This document shows, one piece after another, positions 34,798-47,148 of a DNA stretch of 64,000 nucleotides (the stretch's first letter is position 1; every line of letters starts with the position of its first letter). Source of the DNA: Pinus tabuliformis. Lineage: Eukaryota; Streptophyta; Pinopsida; Pinales; Pinaceae. The notes under the pieces are model-generated. The model saw only the letters and a program-made list of their open reading frames with translations, made no database searches and was not told the DNA's origin. The stretch lies in NCBI GenBank assembly GCA_031772625.1, contig CM062819.1, forward strand, positions 828,537,503 through 828,601,502, read 5' to 3'. The position numbers were made by a program, and so were the translations under genes.

Positions 34798-37003
34798 TGA
34801 TCCGATTTGACTCAACTTCCGATTTAACCAATATCTTTTGCTTCCGTGATGTAGTTAGAATTGCATTAAAAGAGCATAAAGGAACATATATGCACGTTGT
34901 AAAGAAGAGGGAACATGACAAGAATCAGCAACATAAAACACAAGATGTTGATAACAAAGTTCATCCAATGTGGACTACGTCTTCGAGCCCAGTGTCAAGA
35001 TGGTGTTGGCTGCTTCATTCAGTGTTGGAAATGGTGAAGATGTACATGGACTTTATTTTCTATCATACAAGGATGTTTTCCCTCTACATGAGTGGCAAAG
35101 TATCTCCACGAGACATTTCGCTACAGGAACTATCACTCACAACAGACCTCCTATCAGCATGACATAATCTGACACATGGTGACAATGAGTATCCCGCCAT
35201 CATGGCATCAAAGGGATCTCAACCAAAACATCCATATTGACAATGAGTGTCTCGGCATCATGGCAACAAAGGGATCTCAATCAAAACATACATACAATCC
35301 ATGATGAATACATCTCACATGAAATAGATACAAATATTTCGCATCATACATCAAGCAGGAATCGAAACAACATCGTACATCTCACAGCAAATGATCAAAG
35401 AAGTACATGACAACAACACTCGATATACCTCAACTCTAATGGGAGTTGATTAATAGAATGATCAACTGTTGGCTCTGAATGCACCATCAAAATCATGGAG
35501 TCGAATGGCATAGAATCGACTGTCCACACTCTAAAATCTGACACAGTCACTCCAATATGGAAAATGGCCAAAAAATAGAAGGCTCAACTGCAAAAATTGA
35601 CTACACCACTGAATGTGTGTCATCGAGGGGTGTAAAATTGACTATCCATTCGTCAAATTATGTCACTGGCAAAATCTGGCCATATAGGAATCTTTTAGAT
35701 TCCCTCGGATTCTCCAAAGATTCCCTCCTCCGAGTTGACTGGAGATTTGCAACTCAAATCAAAAACTGATCTCGTCATTGGCCTCCAAGGAATCTAGAAG
35801 ATTCCTTCAATATTCTCGAAAATTCTCCTCCACTGGGAATCTGCAAATTCGCTGCTCAAAAGGCGAATCCAACCTCGTCATTGCGTTCCCTCTGAAGATT
35901 TGAGAAAATTGATTGTAAACTTGATTACATTCTGATAAAATGAATTTTTACCTCCCCATGGAATCTCAAGGATTCCTCACAGCATCAAAATATTCTTGTC
36001 TCAAAATCCGTGCCACATAGTTTCGGCTCCTAGTTCCGCCTTGGGCTACTGTGCGGTGCTCCACATTCTGTCAGTTCTCCATTTGTTCTCCATTCTCCCC
36101 ATGCAAATGAAAGTAAGGTCTTTTTAAATGTTTTTTTGGGCAGAGGTATTCATGAAATGGTCGTTGGTGCGCAGGTTTAAAATAAACAGTGGTTGAGGAG
36201 GGGTCAAGGGATCAAATCCACCCCTCCCATTTTAATACATAGAACGTTGAAGACTTTGTTCTGAGATGGCATGGTTACATTGTAATCATTGTTATTTAAA
36301 AATGGAATCATTTAAATATGGCGGAGTTTTGTTTGTTGTTTTGTTTTGAGCATTGTCGTTAAATAGGGTCGTCGCATGGTGGCGGGCTGGCCCACGTGGC
36401 CGGCGCGGGTTCGATACCCGCCGACCTCCGTATATATATTAAAAGTGGTATGGTGGGGCGTGGGTCGGGTCCACCGGAGGTGGCCCGCCCACCGCCCATT
36501 AAAATATATGTGTTAACGCTATGCGGGTTCGGGTCGACGAGGGTCATGGCCTGTCGGCCCTTTTTTTAATTAAAATTTGTTTTTTTTTTAATATAAATTT
36601 TTTCATATGGTCCGATGGAGGTGGCGGGGGTCATGGCCCGCCACCTAATTTAATATTTTTTTTTATAATAATAAATATATTTTTTTTATTTTGTCTAATA
36701 TAAGGGATATTAGACAACTTAAATAGCAACAATTTCGCCCGCTCTCGGGAGCTAGATTCCATGTTCGGGACTCAGTCAATTTGTAGGACATTTAAACCTG
36801 GCCCACAGCCCAACTTTCACTGCAACTTTGACTGGCTCTTTCTCCCTCATACGAGCTCGGATTTGAGTGTCATTCGCACCATTAGAATTAAGGTGACGAG
36901 CACTTCGGTTTGGTGATAGTTTGGGAGCATTCTGACCACTTTGAATTTTGATCCTTTCTGAGTCCTCTAGGATTTCTGCATGTGTCTAGAGCCACCTGGA
37001 TTA
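34798..37003 (-). repeat. X LTR-c
   Basis: The LTR is 2206 bp, with TGATC at the left and a decayed GGATTA at the right. It carries the most complete tRNA-like unit of the array at 36365-36567. Confidence 0.88.
36365..36567 (+). ncRNA. Putative Pol III unit: tRNA-like head to T-run, in LTR-c
   Basis: The first 64 bases fold like a shortened tRNA: acceptor strands AGGGTCG (36365-36371) and CGACCTC (36422-36428), A-box-like TCGCATGGTGG in the right place after the acceptor, and T-arm GCGGG-TTCGATA-CCCGC with a perfect B-box GGTTCGATACC. The anticodon side is a long GC hairpin around CACGT, so this is not a working tRNA. About 130 bases follow with two hairpins (CCACC-GGA-GGTGG near 36471; GGCC-TGTC-GGCC near 36548) and then seven T at 36561-36567, a Pol III-type stop. 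The whole is antisense to X. It looks like a tRNA-derived SINE or a captured promoter; expression is not known. Confidence 0.5.
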
Positions 37004-37325
37004 ATCCTCCCCACTAAGGAGCTTTTGGTCCTCCAAAAGCATGAAAATAATCTGCAACTTCTTTGTACCTTGTCTGCACTTACAAGTGTTTGATAAGTCA
37101 CCCTTCCTTTTCCTTCACCTTTGTCCTTCGGAGGCATAAGCGATGAGTCGACACTTGCACCCTCTGCAAACCTGTAGTACGATTTTGCAAATTACATGCT
37201 TAATTTACATGACCAACTAATGACTTAAGCATCCCATACTTTCCATGAGTTTATAACACATACTTGGTGGTCAAGTTTACATCAAAATGGAAACAATACC
37301 CTAGCTATCAATAACAAGGCCAAAA

Positions 37326-37560
37326 TATCATTGTTGCATCAACAAGTGATGGAAAACACATCATCATTGCCACACATGATTTACAAAAATAAGACCAAAC
37401 ACTATTGTTTCTTTAACAAGTGATGGAAACACAACATCACTTTCACATTTAAAAATGCATCACAAAATAAGGCTAGACATCATTGTTGCTACAACAAGTG
37501 ATGGAAAACACATCATCACTTTTATAGTTTAAAATGCAACAAATGATTTAGAAAAGCATG
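37326..37560 (-). repeat. X internal 3: three hairpin repeats
   Basis: The same block as at 33115-33355. In this copy the second repeat reads AAGTGATG...CATCACTT, with both arms intact. Confidence 0.7.
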
Positions 37561-37589
37561 ACCATGACAAGCTATCATATCTAGAAATA

Positions 37590-38276
37590 ATGGATCATCC
37601 CCCTGTGGTGGTTTTGTTTGTCGAATAATTGTTTCCCCTGGTTCATGCACGAATGCTTTTTCCTTGAGGCGTTGCTCTGGATGGATCCTCCAACATGTGG
37701 CTCTTTGATGGCCACCTCTGTCGCAATGACTGCAATAGGTCTTCTTCCTCCAGATCTGCTTTACCTTCTTCTTTTCTTAATGTTGAGAGGGTCTTCACGC
37801 CTCATCCTTTTTTGTGTTGCTATTATTTTCCAATACTTAGCAAATATATGGTTATGTAAACCACAAAAGGTACATGTTTTTCAATGCCTTGATTTATGTC
37901 CATCATTAACAACATGATTGTAATCAAAATTAACATTTGAATATCGAGACTGGTTATACCTTTCCTTGTTGTCTCTAGTGTCATTATGGCGATGAGAGCT
38001 TGCCTCAACTCTTTCCCTAAAATGGACACTTCCATGGGATGATGGCGATGTGTTCCCATCATTCTCTTTCCTCGACGATTTCAATGATGTCTCGGAAGCA
38101 TCTAACACCTTGGAGCATTCTCCTTCGTCATATCCCAAGCATGCAATCAAGGTCTTTGCACAACCTCCAATGGTTGAGTTATGCCTTGGCTATGAACACC
38201 AAGTTCTTCTTCTTCCTTGTACTCTGAGCATGGTCTCGTACATCGCTTTGTCATCCTCCATCGTTGCACGTTCCAT
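37590..38276 (-). pseudogene. X protein, copy 3 (internal deletion)
   Basis: The start at 38276 is followed by about 16 codons, then a deletion of about 655 bp relative to copy 1 with its junction at 38221-38222. It removes the coiled coil, the first G-patch and part of the second. Bases flanking the lost segment in copy 1 share TAC, consistent with a short-homology deletion. The rest reads the Ser-rich spacer and the zinc-knuckle region with frame breaks. It cannot make the full protein. Confidence 0.8.
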
Positions 38277-39689
38277 TGTTCACACTCGTAATTCACATCC
38301 ATGCCAAGACCGCTGTGATACCAAACTTGATCTGAGTTGACTCAACTTCTGGATTTAACCAAGATCTTTTGCTTCCGTAATGTAGTTATAATTGCATTAA
38401 AAGAGCATAAAGGAACATATATGCATGTTGTAAAGAAGAGGGAACATGACAAGAATCAATGACATAAAACACAAGTCGTTGATAATAGAGTTCATCCAGT
38501 GTGGACTACGTCTCCGAGCCCGATGTCAAGATGGTGTTGGCCGCTTCATTCAGTGCTGGAAATGGTGAAGATGTACATGGACTCTATTTTCTATCATACA
38601 AGGATATGTGCCCTCTACATGAGTGGCAAAGTCTCTCCACGAGACGTTTCACTACAGGAATTGTCACTCACAACAGACCTCCTATCAGCATGACATAATC
38701 TAACACATGGTGACAATGAGTATACCTCCATCATGGCATCAAAGGGATCTCAACCAAAACATCCATGGTGACAATGAGTATCCCACCATCATGGCAACAA
38801 AGGGATCTCAATCAAAACATTCATACAATCCATGATGAATACATCTCACATGAAATAGATACAAAGATTCTGCATCATACATCATGCTAGAATCGAAACA
38901 ACATCGTACATCTCACAGCAAATGATCAAAGAAGTACATGGCAACAACACTCCATATACCTCAAGTCTGATGTTGGCTAATGAATAGAATGCTCAACTGC
39001 TAGATCTGAATGCACCATCGAAATCGTGGAGTCGAATGGCATAGAATTGACTATCCACACTCTAAAATCTGACACCGTCACTCCAATCTAGAAAATGGCC
39101 AAAAAATAGAAGGCTCAGCTACAAAAACTGACTACACCACTGAATTTGTGTCATCAAGGGGTGTAAAATCAACTATCCATTCGTCGAATTATGTCACTAG
39201 CAAAATCTGGGCATGTAGGAATCTTTTAGATTCCCTCACGATCCTCCAAAGATTCCCTCCTCAGGGTTGACTAGAGATTTGCAACTCAAATCAAAAAACT
39301 GATCTCATCATGGAGATCCTTGCAAAATTTTGAGAAGAATGAGTATAAATTTCGCTGCATTCTAGATCTTGTGAATTTCAGCCTCCAAGGAATCTGGAAG
39401 ATTCCCTCAAGATTCTTGGATATTCTCCTCCATTGGGAATCTGTAAATCCACTACTCAAAAGGTGAATCCAACCTCGCCATTGCATTCCCTGTGAAAATC
39501 TAAGAAAAATTACCATAAACTTGATTACATTTTGATCAAATGAATTTTTACCTCCCCATGGAATCTCAAGGATTCCTCTCAGCATCAAAAGATACCTGTC
39601 TCGAAATCCATGCCACTTGGTTCCGCCTTGGGCTACTGTGCGGTGCTCCACATTCCTTGGGTTCTCCATTCATTCTCCATTCTCCCCAT

Positions 39690-42600
39690 TGTTAGTGTCA
39701 GTCTTTGCAACCTTCCTCTAGTCATCAAACATGCTCTTACAAAATGATTTTAAGGTGTCAAGGTCAAATTTTGTCATTTTAGTGAGTCTTCAAGCAAAAT
39801 TTGGTCATTAGGTATTAGGTCTAGGGTTTGCTTTTACTCCTTTCAAAGTTGTCCAAATTTCAGTCCATGTCACCATTCAGCTGAGTGTACCATCATTCAG
39901 AGGGTTGTCATCATCATGTCAAGTTCCACTGGGTCATTTTACACCTTGTTCACGCTTCAGTTGCGCCTAGGTAAGGTTCATTTCCCTCTCCTAGGGTTTT
40001 GAGGGTAATTTCTCTTGGATGGTCAAATAATCAGTAAAACTTGTATCCTGATGTTCATACACCTTCCCCTATCCTTAATTTACCTTATTAAACACTTCCC
40101 ATCACTGAGATCCCCCAAATTCCTCATTTTTCCACAAACCCTAGTTTCTTGCTACAACTTGACAATTTTCTAGACTAGGCCTATGTTTTGCCATTTTGGA
40201 CCCCTTCCCCTCACTCAATATTTGAAATTTCACTTTCCCCTACTTCCTAATATCCCTCCCTACTTCCAAAAATTTTCTCAAGAATTTAGAAGCCCCTTAT
40301 CCCCTTCATTTTGCTTCATTTCGACAAATCCCCTATTCCACACATCGAGATAGGTTTTACTCAAATGATATTTCTGAGCAAGAAAAAGATGAATTTTGGA
40401 AAAATGAGAGAGGTTTTTTTCCAAAATAGGCCAAGGAAGAAAAACCTCGTTCACTTTTTACACAGGTGTCATGGTTTTAGAGAAATGTCAAAAATACAGT
40501 TGCCTCGGGAGAATTGATGCACCTCTAAAGTGACCTTGGGAAAATCAAGATTTATCCTAGCTTGGTTGGCCAAATGACTTGATTAATGCGTCAAATGATA
40601 ACTAGACACAAATATCTTTCCAATGAGCTATCATGAGCTCAATTTGGAGTTGAGGAAGACCTTCAAACGTTGATTGCAAAAGCACTCTGCCTCTAGGCAG
40701 TCTCATTTGGCACATTTTGACCAGTATTGGGAGATTTGATTTTTGATAGGGAAAATGAACTCCAAATTGAAAAATTCTAGTTGGGTTGGAAAGTAGACTC
40801 AAAGACCTTTCCAAAGACCTATCCCATGCCCAATTGGGACACCGCTAAGGCCTCCAAAAGTCTCATGGAAAAAGTGTGATGCATTGGGCAGGTGGCGCAG
40901 CGCACATAACTGGCGCGACGCATTGGGCTACAATTTCCAGTGCAAATTTACACTGGCACGGCACATAGAGAAGGTGCGGCACATTGGGTTTGTGGCATGG
41001 CGCATAGATCTACCAAGCCCAATTTTATCCTAAACTCTCTTAAGTTGCCAAAATTGCTTAAATCTTCGAATGTGCAAGTAAGTCACCATCTCTTCATTGC
41101 TAGTGGAGGAGTTTTCTTTAAGGTTTATGGTGATTGTGTAAAGATGAATCAAACCCTACCTCTTGTATCTCTCAAAGGAAACAGTACCTAGGGTTTGCAC
41201 TGTTGTTTGGCCACCAATTCATTCCCTTACCTTGCCACTCCCTCACTCATTTTCCTAGTTTCTTCCCCTATTACCTAATTCCCATAATCCCAAAACAAAA
41301 TCATATATCCCTATCCCCAATCCTATTTTTCCCAAACCACAAAATTCCCTAAACCCTAATTGTTTTCCCAAAATCTAAATATCATTCCCTAAAACCCCCT
41401 CATTCCCTCAAAAGCCCTACAAACAATCTACCCAACCTCTCATACACAATTCTTCCACATTCCCTCCACAGCCCCTCATACAAACATACCTTTGGCAGCA
41501 AAAACCTAATCACCATAAATCTCATCAAGAAACCTCACACATTAGCAAGCATCGGGAGTCTTGGCTTGAAAGAGCCAACATCCACTTAGAGAGACTGTTG
41601 GCGAAGGCAAACAAGGACAAGGACATGCTCAAGCACATGAAAAACCATTATTGGGCACAAACTCATGTTTGCAAAGCAAGGATCAAAATCATGAAGGCAA
41701 GACTAAGGAGGGCACTAAAACGACGCAAAAGGCATGATAGGCTACAAATCTTGGTCGAAGCTTCTTTGGTTGAGCATGATACTTGATGATGGACCTTCAG
41801 TCCAAATTTCAGCAAATTTGGAGAAAATTTTGTCAATTTTGAATTTTTTGGCTTCAAAACAGATTTTCCTACCCAACGCGTAGTGCCACTTGGCGCGCGC
41901 TTATAATTTCGAGATCCTTTGGAGGAAAGCTTTGTATTTATGGATTTTTTATGAAAATTTATGCATGCTCATGAATTACCTAAGGATTTCATCAAGTTCT
42001 GGGTTGCCTAAAGGGTCAAAAACACACAAAAAATGACCTCTCTGCCACCTTTTGCACCTACAGGAAGCAGTGTTGGGAGATTGAATTTTTGGAGGGGCAA
42101 ATGGACACCAAATCTAGAAATTCCACTTGGGTTGGAAAGTAGACAGGCAGGGCTTTCCAATGAGCTATCATGAGCTCAATTTGGACTTCAGGAAGGCCCT
42201 CAAAATCAGCCTCAAAGTTGTGCTATGCATACAGGTTTCAGGTGCGGCGCATAGGGAAATTTGGCCTATTTTTCACTCAGCAGCTCAGGATTTCGCCCAG
42301 TTTTGACTAGTTTCACTTTTTCATATAACTCTTGACTTATCTTGATGTAAATTCATGACTTTGATGTAATTTTGGCACATTGTTACTCATCCATGTAGAT
42401 TCATTCACTAAAAAGTAAAAAGATAGTGAATGAATCAGTTTCCTTTTATATAGAGGCAAGTTGTTTCATTGCCTATTTTTCAATTCCTTGTTTAGATATG
42501 GTTGAAACAGCTCCTAGAATGATGAGCTCGACCCCTAGAGGCATGGGAAGGAGTTAGGCTTGTCTATATCATGTAATTTCTCAGTCATTTTCAGGGTTGG

Positions 42601-43260
42601 ACACTTGGGATTGCTTGGCACTCCATTGTACATTTGATTTCTGCATTTTTGGCAAAGGAAAGACCAGGGTTTGCAGCGCTTTTTGGGATCCTTGTGGTTT
42701 TTTGTTTTGATGGTGTTCTTCTCTATGTAATTTGTGAGTTCACTGATATTTATGTGTACCATTTCCTTTCTCTTTTGCTTCTGAAATCAAACAAATGAGT
42801 GACAAAGGTAGAATTCATTAGCTTGTTGTGCTCTGCCTTATAGTTTTGTTTAATTTTCAATGTTTTCTCCAGTTTGAAGAGGATTCTTGATACCCTCTCG
42901 CCCTCTTCAGCTTCTCACCAGTTTGAGCCCTCCATCTTTACAAATCAAAGCATCAAAATGATTGCCTTTCTTGCCCCAATCAGAACTCTGCAAAACTGGC
43001 CTTCATCCCCGAACCCAAATTTGCCTTTCCCTTGATTCCAACAAAACCCCCAAAAAATCAAATCAAATCCTTGCACTTCATACCTAGCCTAAAATTAGTT
43101 TTTATTTCAGTCATCTCAAGCCCCATCGATTATCTTTTGTTGAGATTGACCCGGAGAGAGCCCTCTCCTGTCCTCGTAGGGCTAGCTATGAGGCTGAGCG
43201 TGGTTTGATGTTGGTCCTGGATCCTACCTTTTCAGCCTGAGGTAAATCTAGGCACTAACA
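39690..43260. mobile_element. S2: 3.57-kb LTR-like insertion, probably a long solo LTR
   Basis: The ends are perfect inverted 8-mers, TGTTAGTG and CACTAACA. The flanks CCCAT (39685-39689) and CCCTT (43261-43265) make a TSD with one mismatch. No PBS, polypurine tract, second LTR or pol motif is seen, so a solo LTR is the simplest reading; long LTRs of this size occur in Tat/Ogre-type elements. Two diverged direct repeats share GAGCTATCATGAGCTCAATTTGGA-like blocks (about 40620 and 42160) and GTTGGAAAGTAGAC (about 40785 and 42132). A short plus-strand frame at 41598-41786 is very basic (RLRRALKRRKRHD); its meaning is unclear. The orientation cannot be set. Confidence 0.65.
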
Positions 43261-43526
43261 CCCTTGCAAATGAAAGTCAAGTCTTTTAAATGTTTTTTTG
43301 GGCAAAGGTATTCATGAAATTGTCGTTGGTGCGCTGGTTAAAAATAAACAGTGGTTGAGGAGGGGTCGGGGGATCAAATCCACCCCTCCCATTTTAATAC
43401 ATAGAACGTTGAAGACTCTGTTCTAAGATGGCATGGTTACATTGTAACCGTTGTTATTTAAAAATGGCACCATTTAAATATGGCGGAGTTTTGTTTGTTC
43501 TTTTGTTTTGAGCATTGCCGTTAAAT

Positions 43527-43728
43527 GGGGTCGTCGCATGGTGGCGGGTTGGACCACGTGGCCACCGCGGGTTCGATACCTGCAGACCTCCATATATATA
43601 TTAAAAGTGGTATGGTAGGGCACGGGTCGGGTCCACTGGAGGTGGCCCGCCCACCACCCGTTAAAATATATGTGTTAACATTGTGCGGGTTGGGGTTGGT
43701 GGGGGTCATGGCCTATCGACCCTTTTTT
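43527..43728 (+). other. tRNA-like unit in LTR-d
   Basis: A-box-like TCGCATGGTGG and B-box GGTTCGATACC are both present, with acceptor 5' strand GGGGTCG and a slightly decayed 3' strand AGACCTC. A run of six T at 43723-43728 closes the unit. Confidence 0.48.
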
Positions 43729-44193
43729 AATTAAAATTTGGTTTTTTTTTAATATATGTTTTGTCATATCGTTCGAAGGAGGTGGCACGGGTCATGGCTT
43801 GCCACCTAATTTAATATTTTTTATTTTTTTAATAATAATAAATATATTTTTTTTAATTTCTCTAATATAAGGGATATTAGACAAATTAAAGAGGCAACAA
43901 TTTCGCCCTCTCTCGGGAGCTAGATTCCATGTCCGGGACTCGGTCAATTTGTAGGATATTTAAACCTGGCCCAGAGCCCAACTTTGACAGCAACTTTGAC
44001 TGGCTCTTTCTCCCTCCTACAATCTCGGATTTGAGTGTCGTTCGCACCGTTGGAATCAGGGCGACGAGCACTTCAGTATGGTGCTGGGTTAGGAGCGTTA
44101 TAACCACTTTGAATTTTGACCCTTTATGAGTCCCCTGGGACTTCTACATTTGTCTAGAGCCACCTGGATCAAAGGTTGATCATTAGAACACAA

Positions 44194-45921
44194 ATGGCGA
44201 AGCCAAGGAAGAAAGTATCCAATCCTCCTAAATATGTGTCTCCCTCAACCACCGAAATTGACGTCAATCAATTTGTGAAGGCTCCATTGTTCAATGGAAA
44301 CTTTGATATATAGGAGGCAAGAATGAAGAATTTCTTAAAAACTCAAGGCATTGAACTCTGGAAATTGGTGATTGTTGATAGCATGATGGATGGAGAATCC
44401 AAGGAACATAATACAAGAGTAATGAAAGCAATCTTAAATGGGCTACCTGATTCTATGAAGGCCAATTTTGAAAAAAAATTGTCAGCAAAAGGCACATGGA
44501 ATAAACTTCATGATCTTCACTCAAAAGGAGTGTTGGCAATGATCTCTAGTCAATAAAATGATGGAAAACAAGAAGGAAATCAAGAGCCCATCAAGGAAGT
44601 TGAAGATAAGAGTGATTACATCAAGGCTAAATAAGACCTAAAAGATGAAGAGAATGAAAAAGATTTTGAAGAAGATCTCCTCACTAAACTTATGATTTCC
44701 ATGGAAGAGATTAACAATTTGAAAAACGAAAATGAGGAACTTAAGAAGAAAGTGCAAGTCAGTAACCAAGACAAGACAAGGAAGGAAGTTGACCTTGTCA
44801 AGCTTCAAGTACAAGAAAGAGATGAGGAGCTCGCCAATATTAAGGAAGAATTTCATCAAAACAAGAGAAAGCATCATGAAGAAGTCATATCCATGACAAA
44901 TCAATTGGATAAGGCAAAGAAATGGGAAGATACCTTGTCAAGCTACCTTGAACAAAGGCACATAAGCTTGAACAACTTGAAGAAGAGATTGGTCAATACA
45001 AGGAAGAGGTCTCCTCCCTTATATCTCAACTAGAAGAAGCAAGGAAACAAGAACAAGGAGCTGAGAAGGTGATGGAAGCTTTGACATTCATAGAAGGACA
45101 AGTTGATGAAGCAAAAAAGGAGAGAAACACCATGATATGCCAACTAGAAGAAAAGGATGATGACATCACCAAGTTAAAATCAAAAATCACTTCTCTTAAG
45201 GCCCAATCGTGTGAAGCAACCAAGATGAAGGAAGAAATGGAGATCATTCTATCAAAGAAGGATGAAGAATGCAATAAAATGAAGGAATAAATTGACTTTC
45301 TTAAAAAGGAAGTTGACTTGCTAAATAAGAACTTGAAAATTTCTCAAACCTTAGATGACATCCTAAGTCATCAAAGGTCTCCCCTTGATAAATCAGGTCT
45401 TGGCTATGCAAGTGAACCCTCAAGCAAGAATGATGCAAACCATAATGCTTCAAACAACAAGGATGTGAGGAAGCTTGGAAGAAATGTTGATGCTCCCAGT
45501 TCCAGCAAAGGCAACGAGAAGAGTCAAGGCAACTATGGAAGAAACCCTCCTCCAAGAAGAAATGCAGATGGTGTCAAGGATGCAAGAAGCAATGGTTATC
45601 ATCAAGGGATCCCAAGGCAAAAAGACTTCAGAAATACATCAAGGAAACCTTCTTCTCCCAAGTACCAAAGTATATTTCTTGGTTATTGCTATTCTTGTAC
45701 AAATTTTGGGCACATGGAAAAAGATTGTAGGGCATATCACAAAGACATATTTAATTGCCCCTGTCAGTCCCCGTCAATCTACAAGAATAAATTTTGCAAG
45801 AAGAAGTCATGAATTCTTATTCATGAACAACATAGAGTGCTTCAAGTGTCATAACATTGGACATATGTCAGGTGATTGTAACTTGACTTGGGCCCCAACA
45901 CAAGGAAAAACCATGCCATAG
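44194..45921 (+). pseudogene. C1 gag: Copia-type gag with long coiled coil and two CCHC knuckles (decayed)
   Basis: The start (MAKPRKKVSN) lies just after the X array, in C1's own leader. The Copia gag N-terminal domain follows (LFNGNFDI, then a stop at 44311-44313, ARMKNFLKTQGIELWKLV, and a conserved W near 44500). Two more stops occur near 44554 and 44632. A coiled coil of about 200 residues spans 44640-45340. A frameshift near 44960-45030 and another near 45790 change frame. The segment LDDILSHQRSPLDKSGLGY (45348 onward) matches the type seen in C3 gag. Knuckles are CYSCTNFGHMEKDC (45688-45729) and CFKCHNIGHMSGDC (45839-45880), both Cx2Cx4Hx4C. The frame ends at 45921. No pol follows. Confidence 0.85.
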
Positions 45922-46523
45922 AAGAAATTTATACAAGTATGGAGAAGGAAGCAAATTGAATCTGGAAGTCCCTTGAACACTCTATCCAACAACACATGTT
46001 GTTGACTTGATGAATTCATCCTTGATATTCCAAGTATTTGATGGGGAGACTCTACCAAAAGGAAGACCATGCATACAGTTAGGGGGAGCTTATGATGATT
46101 AAGCATTCTTGCAGAAGCTATCCGTGAATGGGCCCTATGAAATCCTTGATGAGCCACATGGACAATCATCCTTTGATAGATCGTCTCTCGGGAGCATTTC
46201 CATTAAAGAACATGATCCCTTATTCATCCATGAACTACTTGATCACTAAGAAGGTAATCTTTCATGAGCTAGAGGAAGTCGTGCAGATAGGGGGAGTTGG
46301 TTCATCACATGAAGAATTTAAGCACATCTATCATGGACCACATTGTCAGAAAGAAGAGCATCGTGACAGCGGGAGGAAAATACCTATGAAGAACTACTAG
46401 TCATGAAGAAAAGAAGAAGCTTGACAAGGGGAGTACTTGGGTACCCCATTTTCCATTGATGTCAAAGGGGGAGAGAATATTTGAAAGGGCTAGAATATTT
46501 CCATCAGTGGAAAAGGGGGAGAT
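45922..46523 (+). other. C1 3' non-coding region with repeated polypurine tracts
   Basis: About 600 bp lie between gag and the 3' LTR. AGGGGGAG-type blocks occur at about 46081, 46286, 46424 (AGGGGAG), 46465 and 46512; the last, AAAAGGGGGAGAT, lies directly before the LTR and is the probable primer tract. A 90-codon frame at 46128-46400 is unrecognised. Nothing of protease, integrase or RT is present. Confidence 0.65.
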
Positions 46524-46725
46524 TGTTAATCTAGGTTTTCATTGATGTCAATAATTGATTGTTGACATAGCAGTGACTGGATGGCAAATATTGTTGAAGA
46601 TGCAAGAAGATGACTACAACTCTGTAATATTCCTCCCCTTAATAATAAATAATAAATAATAAATAATAAAAATAATACATAATTCAACATAACTTCGGGA
46701 CGAAGTTCCTTAAAGGGGGAGAGTA

Positions 46726-47148
46726 TGTAATATCCCTCCCCTTAATAATAAATAATAAATAATAAAAATAATAATAATAATATAATAATAAATAATACAA
46801 AATAAATAATAATAATAAAAATAATAAATCATAAATGTTAAATAATAAATGATATTTAAAATATACAAGAAAATAAATAAAAATAATAAATATTAATAAC
46901 TATAGTAAAGCTCTAAATAAGAATAAATAGAAATAAAACAAAGAAAACAATAAAAACAATCAGTAAAGCTATCAAAAAGAAGAAAATAAAACAAGAAAGC
47001 TAAAAATCAAAAGAAAAGTAAAGAAATAAAACAAGAAAGCTAAAAATCAAAGTCGCATGTAGACACATGGAGTGTGTGCATGTGGTTCCCATCCAATGTT
47101 TGCTCTATTTATTAGATGGTGAGGAGGATGGGAGGCATTCCATCTTTC
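46726..47148 (+). repeat. P left LTR (plus strand, truncated)
   Basis: It matches S1 from its start to CATCTTTC, then departs. It holds a long AATAAT-rich tract and is an inverted repeat of 47940-48311. Confidence 0.85.

Larger units (their letters stand above)
16948..44171 (-). mobile_element. X array: tandem LTR retrotransposon, four LTRs and three internal regions
   Basis: Order on the plus strand: LTR-a 16948-19221, internal 1 19222-30866 (with C2 inserted), LTR-b 30867-32795, internal 2 32796-34797, LTR-c 34798-37003, internal 3 37004-38327, LTR-d 38328-44171 (with S2 inserted). The outer ends share a perfect TSD, AAGGT, at 16943-16947 and 44172-44176, so the array sits at one insertion site. 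Without C2 and S2 it is about 14.0 kb; one unit would be about 6.5 kb. Each internal region has, in minus order, a PBS, one reading frame for a coiled-coil, G-patch and CCHC protein, a 3' region of three repeats, and a polypurine tract. No pol genes are present, so X is non-autonomous. Confidence 0.9.
38328..44171 (-). repeat. X LTR-d, split by S2
   Basis: The pieces 38328-39689 and 43266-44171 join to an LTR of about 2268 bp, close to LTR-a (2274 bp). It ends GGATCA, followed by the TSD AAGGT. A tRNA-like unit lies at 43527-43728. Confidence 0.88.
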
